From the NCBI RefSeq assembly GCF_001691415.1, contig NZ_LRRR01000015.1, forward strand, positions 40,674 to 104,673: a stretch of 64,000 bases of DNA, in the 5' to 3' direction. Of this stretch, positions 8,601 to 16,558 are shown piece after piece. The notes beneath the pieces are model-generated. The model saw only the letters and a program-made list of their open reading frames with translations. It had not been told where the DNA came from and ran no database searches. The number at the start of each line of letters is the position of its first letter. Position 1 is the first letter of the stretch. Made by a program: the position numbers and the translations under genes. Source of the stretch: Pararhodobacter sp. CCB-MM2 (GTDB taxonomy: Bacteria > Pseudomonadota > Alphaproteobacteria > Rhodobacterales > Rhodobacteraceae).

Positions 8601-8966
8601 ATCGATCAGAACGTCGCCCGCCTTTTGCGCCGCGGCGGCACGGGCCACGGCGCCTTCGCTGGGCAGGGGGCCGCTGTCCGGCGCGCCCTCGCGCCGCAGC
8701 CGCATCGCTTCGGCGGGCGAGACGTCGGGAGCCGGATAATCGCGGGCCAGGATGACCGGTTGAGCCCCGTCGCGGCGCAAAGAGAGAAGCGCACAGCTGT
8801 CTGCGCCAAGCGACGCGGCCAGTTGCTGGATCAGATCGCCGATGGCCGCGCGTTTGGCGGGATCGGTCGCTGTCTCGTCTTCCCCGGCACCAGAGCCGGA
8901 GGCCGCCACGCTGCGTAGCGCCACGGAAAGGGCGCAGGTCCACGCAGCGTCAGGACTTTCGGTCAT
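5616..8966 (-). CDS. Large cytoplasmic GAF/multi-PAS sensor histidine kinase
   Basis: 1116 aa with no membrane segment. Order: an N-terminal GAF-like region (about 35-170), a second GAF domain (about 190-345), PAS-type domains at about 371-480, 491-605, 625-740 and 750-860, a DHp domain with LTHDFNNLLAAIS (His891) and an HATPase domain with NLCINSRDAL (N box), DDGPGM (G1) and GTGLGV (G2). The HDFNN type of DHp recalls NtrB-like and blue-light or redox kinases. PAS 491-605 is LOV-like but has GRRPGDLL where photoactive LOV domains have GRNCRFLQ. It is upstream of the NarL-type regulator (110 bp) and downstream of the hybrid kinase (3 bp), so probably part of one operon. Confidence 0.9.
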   Translation of the reverse strand: MTESPDAAWTCALSVALRSVAASGSGAGEDETATDPAKRAAIGDLIQQLAASLGADSCALLSLRRDGAQPVILARDYPAPDVSPAEAMRLRREGAPDSGPLPSEGAVARAAAAQKAGDVLIDETLVTRVLRRNSRAADPLLLVLGLPASRLLSEAEERRLDEVVGLLRLLDLRLDPAPGDRERAVAAQAMGAALVEKMLVAPEEATSATIEDALVQLGQFLGADRIEVIVELRSERLSATHEWVAPGIKPLIAQRQDLPRGRAPGAWLELLRHGQVHVPDTQALTADDPLRFLLEDHGARSHLALTLRQGVDNMGFLGIETCTHTRRYLPAEIELARTLAAVIATLLTRLPLREEVHVARAEQEREQKRLAATLNALPDTVMELDADLRITALHAGPRVDLPVPADRLIGQTVAEAFPDQAGPLTELLRAADSGVAGQMGDRFPMMSKGRRRWYSFSAAPREADTAGTAPGHVLLMRDVTERQMNRLEIERLSKIVQSTTNMVVIADAERRVEWVNPAFEAQTGYTLADVKGRRPGDLLHGPETDPETVALMRRHLQAGEPVRCEILNVTKAGTPYWVDLNVQPIFDEGGAVTGYMSVQSNITQRREQTGRLEKALAAEAASRLRLKNAVDMMQDAFLLFDADQKLVLCNGPFKALFPEMAGRLVPGLALRTLLERGVRGGEFAGNTVDKDAWVERQIDDFVHKRRVSRMSELGGRWFRHVQAPTSDGGRILLLSDITDLRDAERRALADRGRALDASRDAMVLVAQQGTVVYVNEAALSLMTFNRVEDLLGLAWQDVFTGMAPPELYGTAEAALNTSGYWRGQVQIQLRDGSRSEIELTASRNSDSGTLYMLRDISERLKAQAERERMREELALARRREDMSLMAMSLTHDFNNLLAAISAAAGLIEESNSPDTRGLAETIGTAVEQAAGLVRRLMSLGRKQGSSAALDLRLPLSDAASLVQAGLRPPLRLVTSLPEAEVPVMGDAVALMQMAMNLCINSRDALIDAPPKEGPGRIQLILAEPTPEDAKRKFDIGALEPGRRYARVSVIDDGPGMSPETRANVFAAYYSTKGDKGTGLGVPIVAEAVRDHHGALCLESSPGKGTRFDIFLPLLDS

Positions 8967-8969
8967 TCA

Positions 8970-11204
8970 TCAACTCATGCTGGCCAGCATCTCACGGGCC
9001 TGAATCACATCGCGTTTTGCCGTGGCGAGCAAGCCGGCAAGATCATCCTGACCGATAGGAAGCGCCGAGCGAAGCCTCTGGGCCACACCCCCCGAGCCTT
9101 CCATGCCCAGCGTCAGGGCCGCGCCCTTGAAGCTGTGCAGCACGGAATCCTGAGCCGCCGCATCGCGCGCAGCCAAGGTAGCGCCCAGCGAGGTCTCCAA
9201 CCCGTCGATCTCCAGCGCGAAGCGGTCGATCAATTGCTCCAGCATTTCGGGCCCGAGAGCTTCGGCAAGGTCTTTGAGCTGTTCGTTCTCGATCTCGTCT
9301 TCCTCCCGCACGGAAGCTTGGGCCGAAGCCTCTGCCGCCACACTCGATTGTTCCACCGTCCCGGGTCGGGGACGCGTGGGCCGGAACTTGTCGAGAACCC
9401 GTGTCAGGCCCTCGGTCGTGACCGGCTTTGCCAGAAAATCATTCATTCCTGCCGCAAGGCAAGCCCGACGATCATGATCGAACGCATTTGCCGTCACGCC
9501 GACCACGGGAACATCCTGTCCCCGCGCCCGGATGACGCGCGTTGCCTCAAGCCCGTCCATATTCGGCATCTGCATGTCCATCAACACGATGTCCGGCGTC
9601 AGATAGGCCAGAATATCCACCGCCTCCTGCCCGTCGCGGGCATGGGTGACGCGGTGCCCAAGGTAATCCAGCATGGCGTGGATCACCGTGTAGTTGATGT
9701 CGTTATCCTCGACGACCAGCACATCCATCGCCAGCGCCGGCTGCGGGATCGGCCGGGTCGGCAGATCCTCGGCCGGGTCACGCGCGGCGCCCAGAGGCTC
9801 GATCGGCAGCTCGAACCAGAAGGTGCTGCCCTTGTCAGGCTCGGATTCGACACCGATCTGGCCGCCAAGCCCCTCAACGATCCGGCGCGAGATCGCCAGC
9901 CCGAGCCCGCTGCCACCATAACGCCGACGATGCGAGCCATCGATCTGGCTGAATTCCTTGAACAGCCGCTTCTGTTCCTCAGCGGAAATGCCGATGCCGT
10001 CGTCTTCGACCTCGACGCGCAGGAAATAGCCGTCGACAAGGCGCCCCGTCACGCGGACGCCGCCTTCATGCGTGAACTTGAGCGCATTGCCGATCAGGTT
10101 GATCAAGACCTGCCGCAAGCGGGTGTCGTTCACCTGCACGCGCTGCAAGGGCAGATCGATCTTCAGCGACAGCCCGGCGGCGGCTGCCTGTTCGCCGAAG
10201 GCGCCCGACAACAGACGCCCCATCGCGGCAAGGTCGGTCTCGGCCTTGTGCTGCTCGATGGAACCCGCATCGAGGCGCGAGAAATCGAGGATGCCGTCAA
10301 TCAGGTCGCGCAACAGATCCGCCGAATCGCGCAGGGCAGAGAGTTGGCGCTCCTGCGGGCCCTTCATCTCGGCCAGCGACAACAGCTCGGCCGAGCCGAT
10401 GATGCCGTTCAGGGGCGTGCGAATCTCATGACTCATGGTCGCGAGGAAGGCGGATTTCGCCCGGCTCGCCGCCTGCGCGCGCAGGGCTTTGCGGCGGCTG
10501 CGCTCCTGCAGGAGCGCCATCAGCTGGTTCGACCGGGCAATCTTGCGCAGTTGAAGCAGCATCAGCACGAAGATCCCAAGGAAGGCGAGGATCAGCACCA
10601 GCGCCAGCCAAGCCAGATTCTCCTGGATATCGAGCCGCGTCAGCCGGTCGGCGAGGCGCATTTCATTGGTGGCCGAATTCGCCTGCAGCAGCATGTCGTT
10701 GGACACGCCAAGCCATGGGTCCAGCGCCGCCTCCAGCGCTTCGACGGCGGCCACATAGCCGGGGTCCGCGGGATCAAGCGCGTCCATCTGCGGCGCGAGG
10801 CCGGTGACGAAGGCCGACAGTTCGCGCGACTGCTGCTGCAGCGCGCCCTCGCCCGTCAGATCCAGAAAGAACGAACCCCGTTCCAGCAAAGTCACCCGGC
10901 TGTACAGGATGTCGTAGCTGGTCATCATCGCTGCGTGGTTGGTGCGGTCGTCGTGCTGTGCATCCCCGCCCGCGATCGACACCAGTTCGAGGTAATGGTG
11001 CAATTCGTGGATATGGCGATCGGCCTGGAAGATCGCCCAGACCGCATTTTCGCGCACGATGGCGTCCATCTCGGCATCGGCGTCCAGAAGTTGCATGAAC
11101 AGCAACCACGCGGCACCAACGGTCAAGATCGCCACGGAAGCAAGGGCCGCGACGCCAAACTTGTTGCGGGACCGGCCCGCTATTTGGCGCCGCGCCTGTT
11201 TCAC
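8970..11204 (-). CDS. Membrane hybrid histidine kinase with receiver and HPt domains
   Basis: 744 aa. TM1 is at about 17-39, a roughly 155-residue periplasmic helical domain follows, and TM2 is at about 196-218. The DHp has FLATMSHEIRTPLNG (phospho-acceptor His259) and the HATPase has NLIGNALKF, DDGIGI and GSGLGL. The receiver has Asp543 (VLMDMQMP) and Lys593, and the C-terminal HPt has LHSFKGAAL (His690), so all relay steps except an output are on one chain. The GTG start at 11204 overlaps the stop of the exported molybdopterin-fold protein by 4 bp (GTGA), implying coupled synthesis. The likely downstream receivers are the neighbouring response regulators; this is inference. Confidence 0.92.
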   Translation of the reverse strand: MKQARRQIAGRSRNKFGVAALASVAILTVGAAWLLFMQLLDADAEMDAIVRENAVWAIFQADRHIHELHHYLELVSIAGGDAQHDDRTNHAAMMTSYDILYSRVTLLERGSFFLDLTGEGALQQQSRELSAFVTGLAPQMDALDPADPGYVAAVEALEAALDPWLGVSNDMLLQANSATNEMRLADRLTRLDIQENLAWLALVLILAFLGIFVLMLLQLRKIARSNQLMALLQERSRRKALRAQAASRAKSAFLATMSHEIRTPLNGIIGSAELLSLAEMKGPQERQLSALRDSADLLRDLIDGILDFSRLDAGSIEQHKAETDLAAMGRLLSGAFGEQAAAAGLSLKIDLPLQRVQVNDTRLRQVLINLIGNALKFTHEGGVRVTGRLVDGYFLRVEVEDDGIGISAEEQKRLFKEFSQIDGSHRRRYGGSGLGLAISRRIVEGLGGQIGVESEPDKGSTFWFELPIEPLGAARDPAEDLPTRPIPQPALAMDVLVVEDNDINYTVIHAMLDYLGHRVTHARDGQEAVDILAYLTPDIVLMDMQMPNMDGLEATRVIRARGQDVPVVGVTANAFDHDRRACLAAGMNDFLAKPVTTEGLTRVLDKFRPTRPRPGTVEQSSVAAEASAQASVREEDEIENEQLKDLAEALGPEMLEQLIDRFALEIDGLETSLGATLAARDAAAQDSVLHSFKGAALTLGMEGSGGVAQRLRSALPIGQDDLAGLLATAKRDVIQAREMLASMS

Positions 11205-11710
11205 GGCTGAACCTCGATCCGGGCAACTTGCCAGACGGAGCGGCCGAAATAGACCTCGTTGAGCAGTTCGGGATGCTCATGGAACGGGTAGATCACGAAC
11301 AGCGGACCCTTGTCGCGGACCGACAGCTCCTCACCGTTCAGGCGCGACGCCAGAATGGTGTTGAACTCGGAGATATCATCCCACGGGAGCGAGGCCGCGA
11401 AGTCATTCAGGGCGATCACCCGCAGCTCCGAGCCCTCGGCGCCGACGAGCTGCATCAGGTCGCTCAACAGCGGGCCCGAGAAGGTCTGTTCGCCGTCGTA
11501 CCACGGGGTCTCGACGGTGGATTGGTGTTGTGGCAGGGCGTCCAGCATCGCCAGGTCCAGCGCGGCGGCTCCGTCGGCGTTGGTGTCCGAAACCGCGCCC
11601 GAGATCGTCAGGATCACGGGGCCGGTCGGCGAAGGCAGCATATCGGCCTGTGCCGCGCCTGCTCCCAGCAGGGCGGCCGCAGTCACGGCCACAATAAATC
11701 GCATCATCAT
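11201..11710 (-). CDS. Small exported protein of oxidoreductase molybdopterin-binding-like fold, no cysteine
   Basis: 169 aa starting with three consecutive ATG codons and a Sec signal peptide (FIVAVTAAALLGAGAAQA, cleavage near 22). The mature part resembles the small stand-alone Oxidored_molyb domain proteins related to the sulfite-oxidase fold (ILTISGAV, WYDGEQTFSGPLLSDLMQLVG, LRVIALNDF, PLFVIYPF). There is no Cys anywhere, so the Mo-ligating cysteine of true sulfite-oxidase-type enzymes is absent and catalysis is unlikely. It is translationally coupled to the membrane hybrid kinase, so it may act as a periplasmic sensing partner of that kinase (inference). Confidence 0.65.
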   Translation of the reverse strand: MMMRFIVAVTAAALLGAGAAQADMLPSPTGPVILTISGAVSDTNADGAAALDLAMLDALPQHQSTVETPWYDGEQTFSGPLLSDLMQLVGAEGSELRVIALNDFAASLPWDDISEFNTILASRLNGEELSVRDKGPLFVIYPFHEHPELLNEVYFGRSVWQVARIEVQP

Positions 11711-11924
11711 CTGCAGTCTCCATCCTGCAAGGTCTGAACAAGCCGCCGGGCGTCGAAAAGACGGCAGCGGTGTGTCCTGTATGAGGCGTTAAAATTAAGG
11801 CATCGTTTGCACGCCTTCTGCGTGCCCTTCCCGTCTCCCGTTGCCGTTCTGGCCCAAGCATCGACCTTCGATCAAGCTGCGAAACCTGTCGATAAAAAGG
11901 CAAACGCGCGACGGCGGGATTTCC

Positions 11925-11938
11925 GGCGAAATTTCGCC
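11925..11938. repeat. Perfect 14-bp palindrome GGCGAAATTTCGCC
   Basis: A perfect inverted repeat without spacer in the 250-bp gap between two minus-strand signalling genes. It lies about 23 bp beyond the stop of the REC-PAS-kinase-REC gene and about 215 bp upstream of the molybdopterin-fold gene. It could be an operator for the downstream pair or part of a read-through hairpin. No T-tract follows, so a terminator is less likely. Confidence 0.35.
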
Positions 11939-11960
11939 ACATCAATAAGTTGTATTTGCG

Positions 11961-14228
11961 TCAGGCGGTCTTCGCCTGATCGAACCGCGCCCTCAGCGCC
12001 GCCGCCAGAACGGAGCCGGTGAAAGGCTTGGACACGCAATCGTCGAAACCGACATCGCGGTAGACCGCGACCTGATCCGGGCGGGCATTGGCCGTCACCG
12101 CAATCGCGGGCACTGGGGACCGGCCCTGCAGCCTCTCCTGCTGGCGGATGGTGCGGATCACATCGGTGCCGGCCATCATCGGCATGTTGATATCCAGAAG
12201 CAGCGCGTCGTAGCGACCATCCTGCCAGCGTTCCAACGCTTCGGGGCCGTCCTCGCACAGGGTCACGTCGGCCCCCATCCGCGTCAGCATGGTCTTCAGG
12301 ATCATCCGGTTTGACCGGTTGTCATCCGCCACCAACAACCGTTGGCCCTGAAGATCCGCGGCCGAGACCGCGTCAGCCTTCCCTATCGCCAGCGGCAGGC
12401 TCACCCGAACAAGCGTCCCCTCGCCCGGCGCCGATTGCATTGTGATGGTGCCGTTCATAGCCTCCACCAGCCAGCGGGTGATGCTGAGGCCAAGCCCCGT
12501 CCCCTCGAACCGGCGGGCGATCCCGTCGTCGAGCTGCGCGAAGGGTGTAAACGCGGCCGCCTGTTCCTCAGGGCGCAGGCCGATGCCGGTATCCGAGACG
12601 GTCAGCACGATCCCCTCGGCCGAGGACAGATCCAGCCGCACCGAGGCATTCCCCTGCTCGGTGAACTTGATCGCGTTCGAAGTCAGCGCGGCGATGATCT
12701 GACGCAGCCGCTCCTGATCGCCGAGCCGTTCTTCACGGTGAAGGCCATCGATCCCCCAATCGAGGGACAGCCCCTTGCTGGCGGCCGCGGCCTGCCAATC
12801 GCCCAAGGCATCCGACAGGACAGAGGCCGGATCGAAGGGGGCTTCGTGGATTTCCAGCTTGCCCTGCTCCATGCTGGCGACATCCAGCACATCCGAGACC
12901 ACAGTCGACAAGCGTCTGGCAGCCTTGAAGATTTCCGACACGAACAGGCGTTGGCCGGGTTTCAGCTCGTCGCGTTCAAGCTCCTCGGTCAGGCCGATGA
13001 GCGCGGTCAGCGGTGTGCGCATCTCGTGGCTCATGGTGGCGAGGAACACCGACTTCGCCTTGCTGGCCTGCGCCGCAAGGTCGCGCGCCCGGGCCAGTTC
13101 GCTCACATCGTTGGCGTGCCCGCGGTAGCCGGCGAAGGCGCCCTGTGCGTCGTGGAACGGCACGGCGCTGATCTGCACCGCCCGCGTCCCGCCGTTCCTC
13201 AGTTGGAAATGCGCCATGCGATGCTCGACGCGGTGATGCGGCGCGGCGAACAGCCTGTCGATCGTGTCGCCCTTGCCGTCCTTTTCCGCGATACGGCCGG
13301 GCAGCGCCGAGACGGGAAGCGTCAGCGCCTGATCCGCCGTCGTGCCAAGGGCCAGCGCCAGCTCGTCAGAGACATAGCTGAAGCGCAGCTCGGCATCGAG
13401 TTCGAAGAACCACGCGCCGCTGAGGCGGGCGATGTCGGACAGCCGGTTCGCCATCCGCTCGTTGGCCTCGCGCATCTCGATGATATCGGTCACGTCCCGT
13501 CGCGCGATCACGAGGTGCCGCGCCTGCTCACCGGCCTCGGGCACCGGGGTCAAGGTGACCTCGCTCCAACCCTGATTGCCGTTCACGTTGACGACTGGGA
13601 TCACGAAGCTGCCCGGCTGCCGCGCGGCGACGGCCCGCTGCAGCGCCTCGCGCTCGGGCGTCTCAGAGCCGCAATTCCACAGCGGACACGGCGGGTTACC
13701 GAGGATCTGGTCGGCGTCGAAGCCGGTCTGCTCCAGCAGCGACTGGCTGACATGCAGGATCGGCAGGCGGGGCTTCTGGGCATCGGCCACAGCGATGGGC
13801 GAGCCCGAGAAATCGATCAGCGTCTCCATCAGCGCCTGCCGTTCGGCGGCATCTTTTTGGGCGCGGTGCAGCTCCAGCAGGTTGCGCACGCGCAGGCGCA
13901 GTTCGTCTACGCTGACCGGCTTTTGCAGGAAATCCGTGGCCCCGGCGCGAATGGCCGATAGCCGGGTTTCGCGGTCGCCGTCGGCGGTGATGACGATGAT
14001 TGGCAGATGGCGGGTTTCGGGACGCGCGCGCAGGGTGGCGACGGCCTCGATCCCGGTCATGTCGGGCAGGCGGTTGTCGAAGATCGCAACATCGGTGGGC
14101 TCGAGGCAGGCCTCGATCCCGGCTTGCGCGGTCTCGGCGCCGACCACCTCGCAATCGGGCAAGGTTTCCAGCGTCGATGTGATCACACGCAAGATCAACT
14201 GGTTATCGTCAACGGCGACAAGACGCAC
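11961..14228 (-). CDS. Soluble hybrid sensor kinase, REC-PAS-PAS-HisKA-HATPase-REC
   Basis: 755 aa with a GTG start at 14228 (MRLVAVDDN) and no membrane segment. Receiver 1 (1-122) has Asp51 (VAIFDNRLP) and Lys103. PAS-like regions are at about 135-250 and 262-378. The DHp has FLATMSHEMRTPLTAL (His401), the HATPase (about 500-615) has TSNAIKF, SDTGIG and GTGLGL, and the C-terminal receiver has Asp679 (LLLDINMP) and Lys734. Two receivers flank one kinase core, so it can both receive and pass on phosphate within a relay. It is the most upstream of the minus-strand signalling genes and is separated from the next by 250 bp, so may have its own promoter. Confidence 0.92.
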   Translation of the reverse strand: MRLVAVDDNQLILRVITSTLETLPDCEVVGAETAQAGIEACLEPTDVAIFDNRLPDMTGIEAVATLRARPETRHLPIIVITADGDRETRLSAIRAGATDFLQKPVSVDELRLRVRNLLELHRAQKDAAERQALMETLIDFSGSPIAVADAQKPRLPILHVSQSLLEQTGFDADQILGNPPCPLWNCGSETPEREALQRAVAARQPGSFVIPVVNVNGNQGWSEVTLTPVPEAGEQARHLVIARRDVTDIIEMREANERMANRLSDIARLSGAWFFELDAELRFSYVSDELALALGTTADQALTLPVSALPGRIAEKDGKGDTIDRLFAAPHHRVEHRMAHFQLRNGGTRAVQISAVPFHDAQGAFAGYRGHANDVSELARARDLAAQASKAKSVFLATMSHEMRTPLTALIGLTEELERDELKPGQRLFVSEIFKAARRLSTVVSDVLDVASMEQGKLEIHEAPFDPASVLSDALGDWQAAAASKGLSLDWGIDGLHREERLGDQERLRQIIAALTSNAIKFTEQGNASVRLDLSSAEGIVLTVSDTGIGLRPEEQAAAFTPFAQLDDGIARRFEGTGLGLSITRWLVEAMNGTITMQSAPGEGTLVRVSLPLAIGKADAVSAADLQGQRLLVADDNRSNRMILKTMLTRMGADVTLCEDGPEALERWQDGRYDALLLDINMPMMAGTDVIRTIRQQERLQGRSPVPAIAVTANARPDQVAVYRDVGFDDCVSKPFTGSVLAAALRARFDQAKTA

Positions 14229-14273
14229 AGCGCAGCTCCGGCACAGGGTTCGGCGACGACGCTAAAGGTTCGT

Positions 14274-14326
14274 GGTAAAGTGAGGGTAAAGGCCCTTCGC
14301 GGATCAGGAAACAGGGTAAATTACCC
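14274..14326. promoter_or_regulatory. GGTAAA repeats and GGGTAAATTACCC palindrome upstream of the hybrid kinase
   Basis: Upstream of the GTG start at 14228 (minus strand) GGTAAA occurs three times, at about 14274, 14285 and 14315. The last copy is half of a perfect 13-bp palindrome at 14314-14326. This arrangement looks like an operator/promoter region. The bound factor is unknown, and the palindrome also abuts the hairpin at 14324-14350. Confidence 0.35.
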
Positions 14327-14350
14327 GGTGCGACGGTTTCCCGCACCGGG
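14324..14350 (-). terminator. Hairpin after the aldehyde dehydrogenase gene
   Basis: CCCGGTGC and GCACCGGG pair perfectly around an 11-nt loop, 20 bp beyond the stop of the aldehyde dehydrogenase. On the minus strand it is followed by TAATTT, a weak T-rich run, consistent with termination of the ABC/ALDH operon. Confidence 0.5.
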
Positions 14351-14370
14351 CGTTATCGTTGGGCTGATGG

Positions 14371-15819
14371 TCAGAGCGGGTAGTGCATCGGGCCGTTCTG
14401 GATGGTGATCCAGCGCAGTTCGGTGAATTCCGCGATGCCCCAATTGCCGCCGAAGCGCCCGTAGCCCGAGGCCTTCACGCCGCCGAAGGGCATCTGCGCC
14501 TCATCATGCACAGTCGGGCCGTTGATGTGGCAGATGCCGCTCTCGATCCGCTGCGCCACGGCCATCGCCGCGTTGATATCGCGCGAGAAAACCGCGCTGG
14601 AGAGGCCGAACTCGCTTTCATTGGCGATACGCACGGCCTCGTCCACCGACATCGCCCGCATGATCGCGGCAACCGGGCCGAAGCTTTCCTCGGTATAGAG
14701 CCGCATGTCGGGGGTCACGCCATCCAGGGCTGCCGCGTTCAGGATCGGACCTTCTCCGCCGCCACCCAAGAGCCGCGCGCCCTTGGACACCGCGTCCTGG
14801 ACCAGTTCGCGGACCCGGTCGGCAGCCTGCGCGCTGACCAGCGACCCCAACGGCGCGTTGGCGGCGCGCGGGTCACCGGCGGGCAGGCTTTCGACCTTCT
14901 TGGCAAAAGCCTCGACAAAGGCGTCGCCCGCCGCGCCGACGGGGATGATCCGTTCGGTCGACATGCAGATCTGGCCTTGGTTCATATAGGCGCCGAAGCC
15001 CGCCGCCGCGACGGCTGCGTCGATGTCCGCGTCCTCCATGACGATCATTGGAGCCTTGCCACCCAATTCCAGCAGCGCGGGCTTCAGGTAACGGCCGCAG
15101 AGCTCGCCGATCACCTTGCCGACGCGGGTGGAGCCGGTGAAGTTCACCCGGCGCACGGCGGGGTTGGCGATCAGCGTCTCGACGATCTTCGGCGCCTCGT
15201 CCGGGTGGTTGGAGATCGCGTTCAGCACGCCCGCCGGGAAGCCCGCCTCGGCGATGGCCTCGACAATCAGCGCATGGGTGCGCGGGCAGAGCTCCGAGCT
15301 CTTCATCACCACCGTGTTGCCGCAGGCCAGCGGCGTCGCCAGCGCCCGCACGCCGAGGATCACCGGCGCGTTCCACGGCGCCATCGCCAGCACCACGCCC
15401 GCCGGCTGGCGGACGGCCATCGCGGTCGAGCCGGGGCGGTTCGAGGGGATGATCTCGCCCTTGATCTGCGTGGTCAGCGCGCCGGCCTCGACCAGCATGT
15501 CGGCGGCGAGCATGACGTTGAAGCGCGCCCAGGCCTCGGTCGCGCCGATCTCGTCCTTCATCGCCTGCACGATGTCGTCGCCCCGCGCCTTCAGCGCCTC
15601 GGCGGCGGCGAGCAGCTTCATCCGCCGCTCCTTGGGGCCGGTGGCGGCCCAGCCCGGGAAGGCGCGCGCGGCGGCGTCCACGGCGGCGGTCGCATCGGCC
15701 AGCGAGGCGGCGGCGGCCTCGGTCACCACCTCGCCGGTGATCGGGTTGGCGCGCTGGAAGCGGCGCTCGCCCTCGGCCGCGACATGCTTGCCGTCGATGA
15801 AAAGGTTCAGGATTTGCAT
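14371..15819 (-). CDS. NAD(P)-dependent aldehyde dehydrogenase, aromatic-aldehyde type
   Basis: 482 aa, the normal size for the superfamily; oxidises an aldehyde to the acid. Visible motifs: substrate/cofactor region MAPWNAPVILGVRAL, the VNFTGSTRVG Rossmann loop, the general-base Glu in LELGGKAP and the catalytic Cys in NQGQICMSTER. NQGQICMS and PLACGNTVVMKSSE resemble the salicylaldehyde/vanillin/benzaldehyde dehydrogenase branch. The ATG at 15819, preceded by AGGAGAA, was chosen; the longer open frame upstream overlaps livF. It is the last gene of a Liv-type ABC operon (16 bp after livF), suggesting that the imported substrate is or becomes an aromatic aldehyde. Confidence 0.88.
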   Translation of the reverse strand: MQILNLFIDGKHVAAEGERRFQRANPITGEVVTEAAAASLADATAAVDAAARAFPGWAATGPKERRMKLLAAAEALKARGDDIVQAMKDEIGATEAWARFNVMLAADMLVEAGALTTQIKGEIIPSNRPGSTAMAVRQPAGVVLAMAPWNAPVILGVRALATPLACGNTVVMKSSELCPRTHALIVEAIAEAGFPAGVLNAISNHPDEAPKIVETLIANPAVRRVNFTGSTRVGKVIGELCGRYLKPALLELGGKAPMIVMEDADIDAAVAAAGFGAYMNQGQICMSTERIIPVGAAGDAFVEAFAKKVESLPAGDPRAANAPLGSLVSAQAADRVRELVQDAVSKGARLLGGGGEGPILNAAALDGVTPDMRLYTEESFGPVAAIMRAMSVDEAVRIANESEFGLSSAVFSRDINAAMAVAQRIESGICHINGPTVHDEAQMPFGGVKASGYGRFGGNWGIAEFTELRWITIQNGPMHYPL

Positions 15820-15835
15820 GGGGTTCTCCTGCGGG

Positions 15836-16558
15836 TCATGCGGCCGGCGCCCCGCCGAGGAAGGCGGCGGCGACGGCGGGGTCGTTGCGAAGTTGGGCGG
15901 CAGGGCCGGCGCCGATGATGCGCCCGGCTTCCAGAAGATAGGCGCGGTCGGCAAGGGCCAGCGTCGCGGCGGCGTTCTGCTCGACGATCATCACCGTGAG
16001 CCCGCCGGCGCGGATCCGGCCCAGCGCCGCGAACAGCTCCTGCGCGACGATGGGCGCAAGGCCGAGCGAGGGCTCGTCGAGCAGCAGAAGGTCCGGCGCG
16101 GACATCAGCGCGCGGCCAATTGCGACCATCTGCTGCTCGCCGCCGGACATGGTGCCAGCAACCTGCGCGCGGCGCTGCGCGAGTTTCGGGAACAGCGCGA
16201 AGACCTCGTCACGGCGCTGTGCGGCCCCGGCCTGCGCCCGGCGGGGCAAGGCGCCGAGCGAGAGATTGTCCTCGACACTCATCGCCGGGAAGATCCCGCG
16301 GCCTTCGGGGACCAGCGCGATGCCCTCCTCGACCAGCTGGTGCTGTGGCAGGGCCAGAAGGTCGGCGCCCTTGTAGCGGATCGTGCCCGAGGCCGGTTTG
16401 ACCCGCCCGCCGACCGCCCCCAGTAGCGAGGATTTCCCCGCCCCGTTTGCACCGAGGATGGCGACCATCTCGCCCGCGCCGACCGTCGCGTTGATGCCAT
16501 CCAAAGCGGTGTGCTTGCCGTAACGGACGGAAAGATCAGCGATTTCAAGCATGAGCAT
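15836..16558 (-). CDS. livF: Branched-chain-amino-acid-type ABC transporter ATPase LivF
   Basis: 240 aa. One of two nucleotide-binding subunits of a Liv/HAAT-type importer. Walker A is GANGAGKSS, the signature is MSGGEQQM, Walker B is LLLLDEPSLGLAP and the switch His lies in VIVEQNAA, the Q-N variant typical of LivF. The start overlaps the end of livG by 14 bp; a second in-frame ATG at 16552 is possible. Substrate cannot be read from the ATPase. Confidence 0.93.
   Translation of the reverse strand: MLMLEIADLSVRYGKHTALDGINATVGAGEMVAILGANGAGKSSLLGAVGGRVKPASGTIRYKGADLLALPQHQLVEEGIALVPEGRGIFPAMSVEDNLSLGALPRRAQAGAAQRRDEVFALFPKLAQRRAQVAGTMSGGEQQMVAIGRALMSAPDLLLLDEPSLGLAPIVAQELFAALGRIRAGGLTVMIVEQNAAATLALADRAYLLEAGRIIGAGPAAQLRNDPAVAAAFLGGAPAA

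Noticed and set aside
6138..8918. Plus-strand open frame of about 926 codons opposite the GAF/PAS kinase
   Set aside because: No domain or ribosome-binding site, biased composition (His/Arg/Gln); an antisense shadow of the kinase gene.
11201..11710. Active sulfite-oxidase-type enzyme
   Set aside because: The protein has no cysteine to ligate molybdenum and is only about 147 residues when mature.
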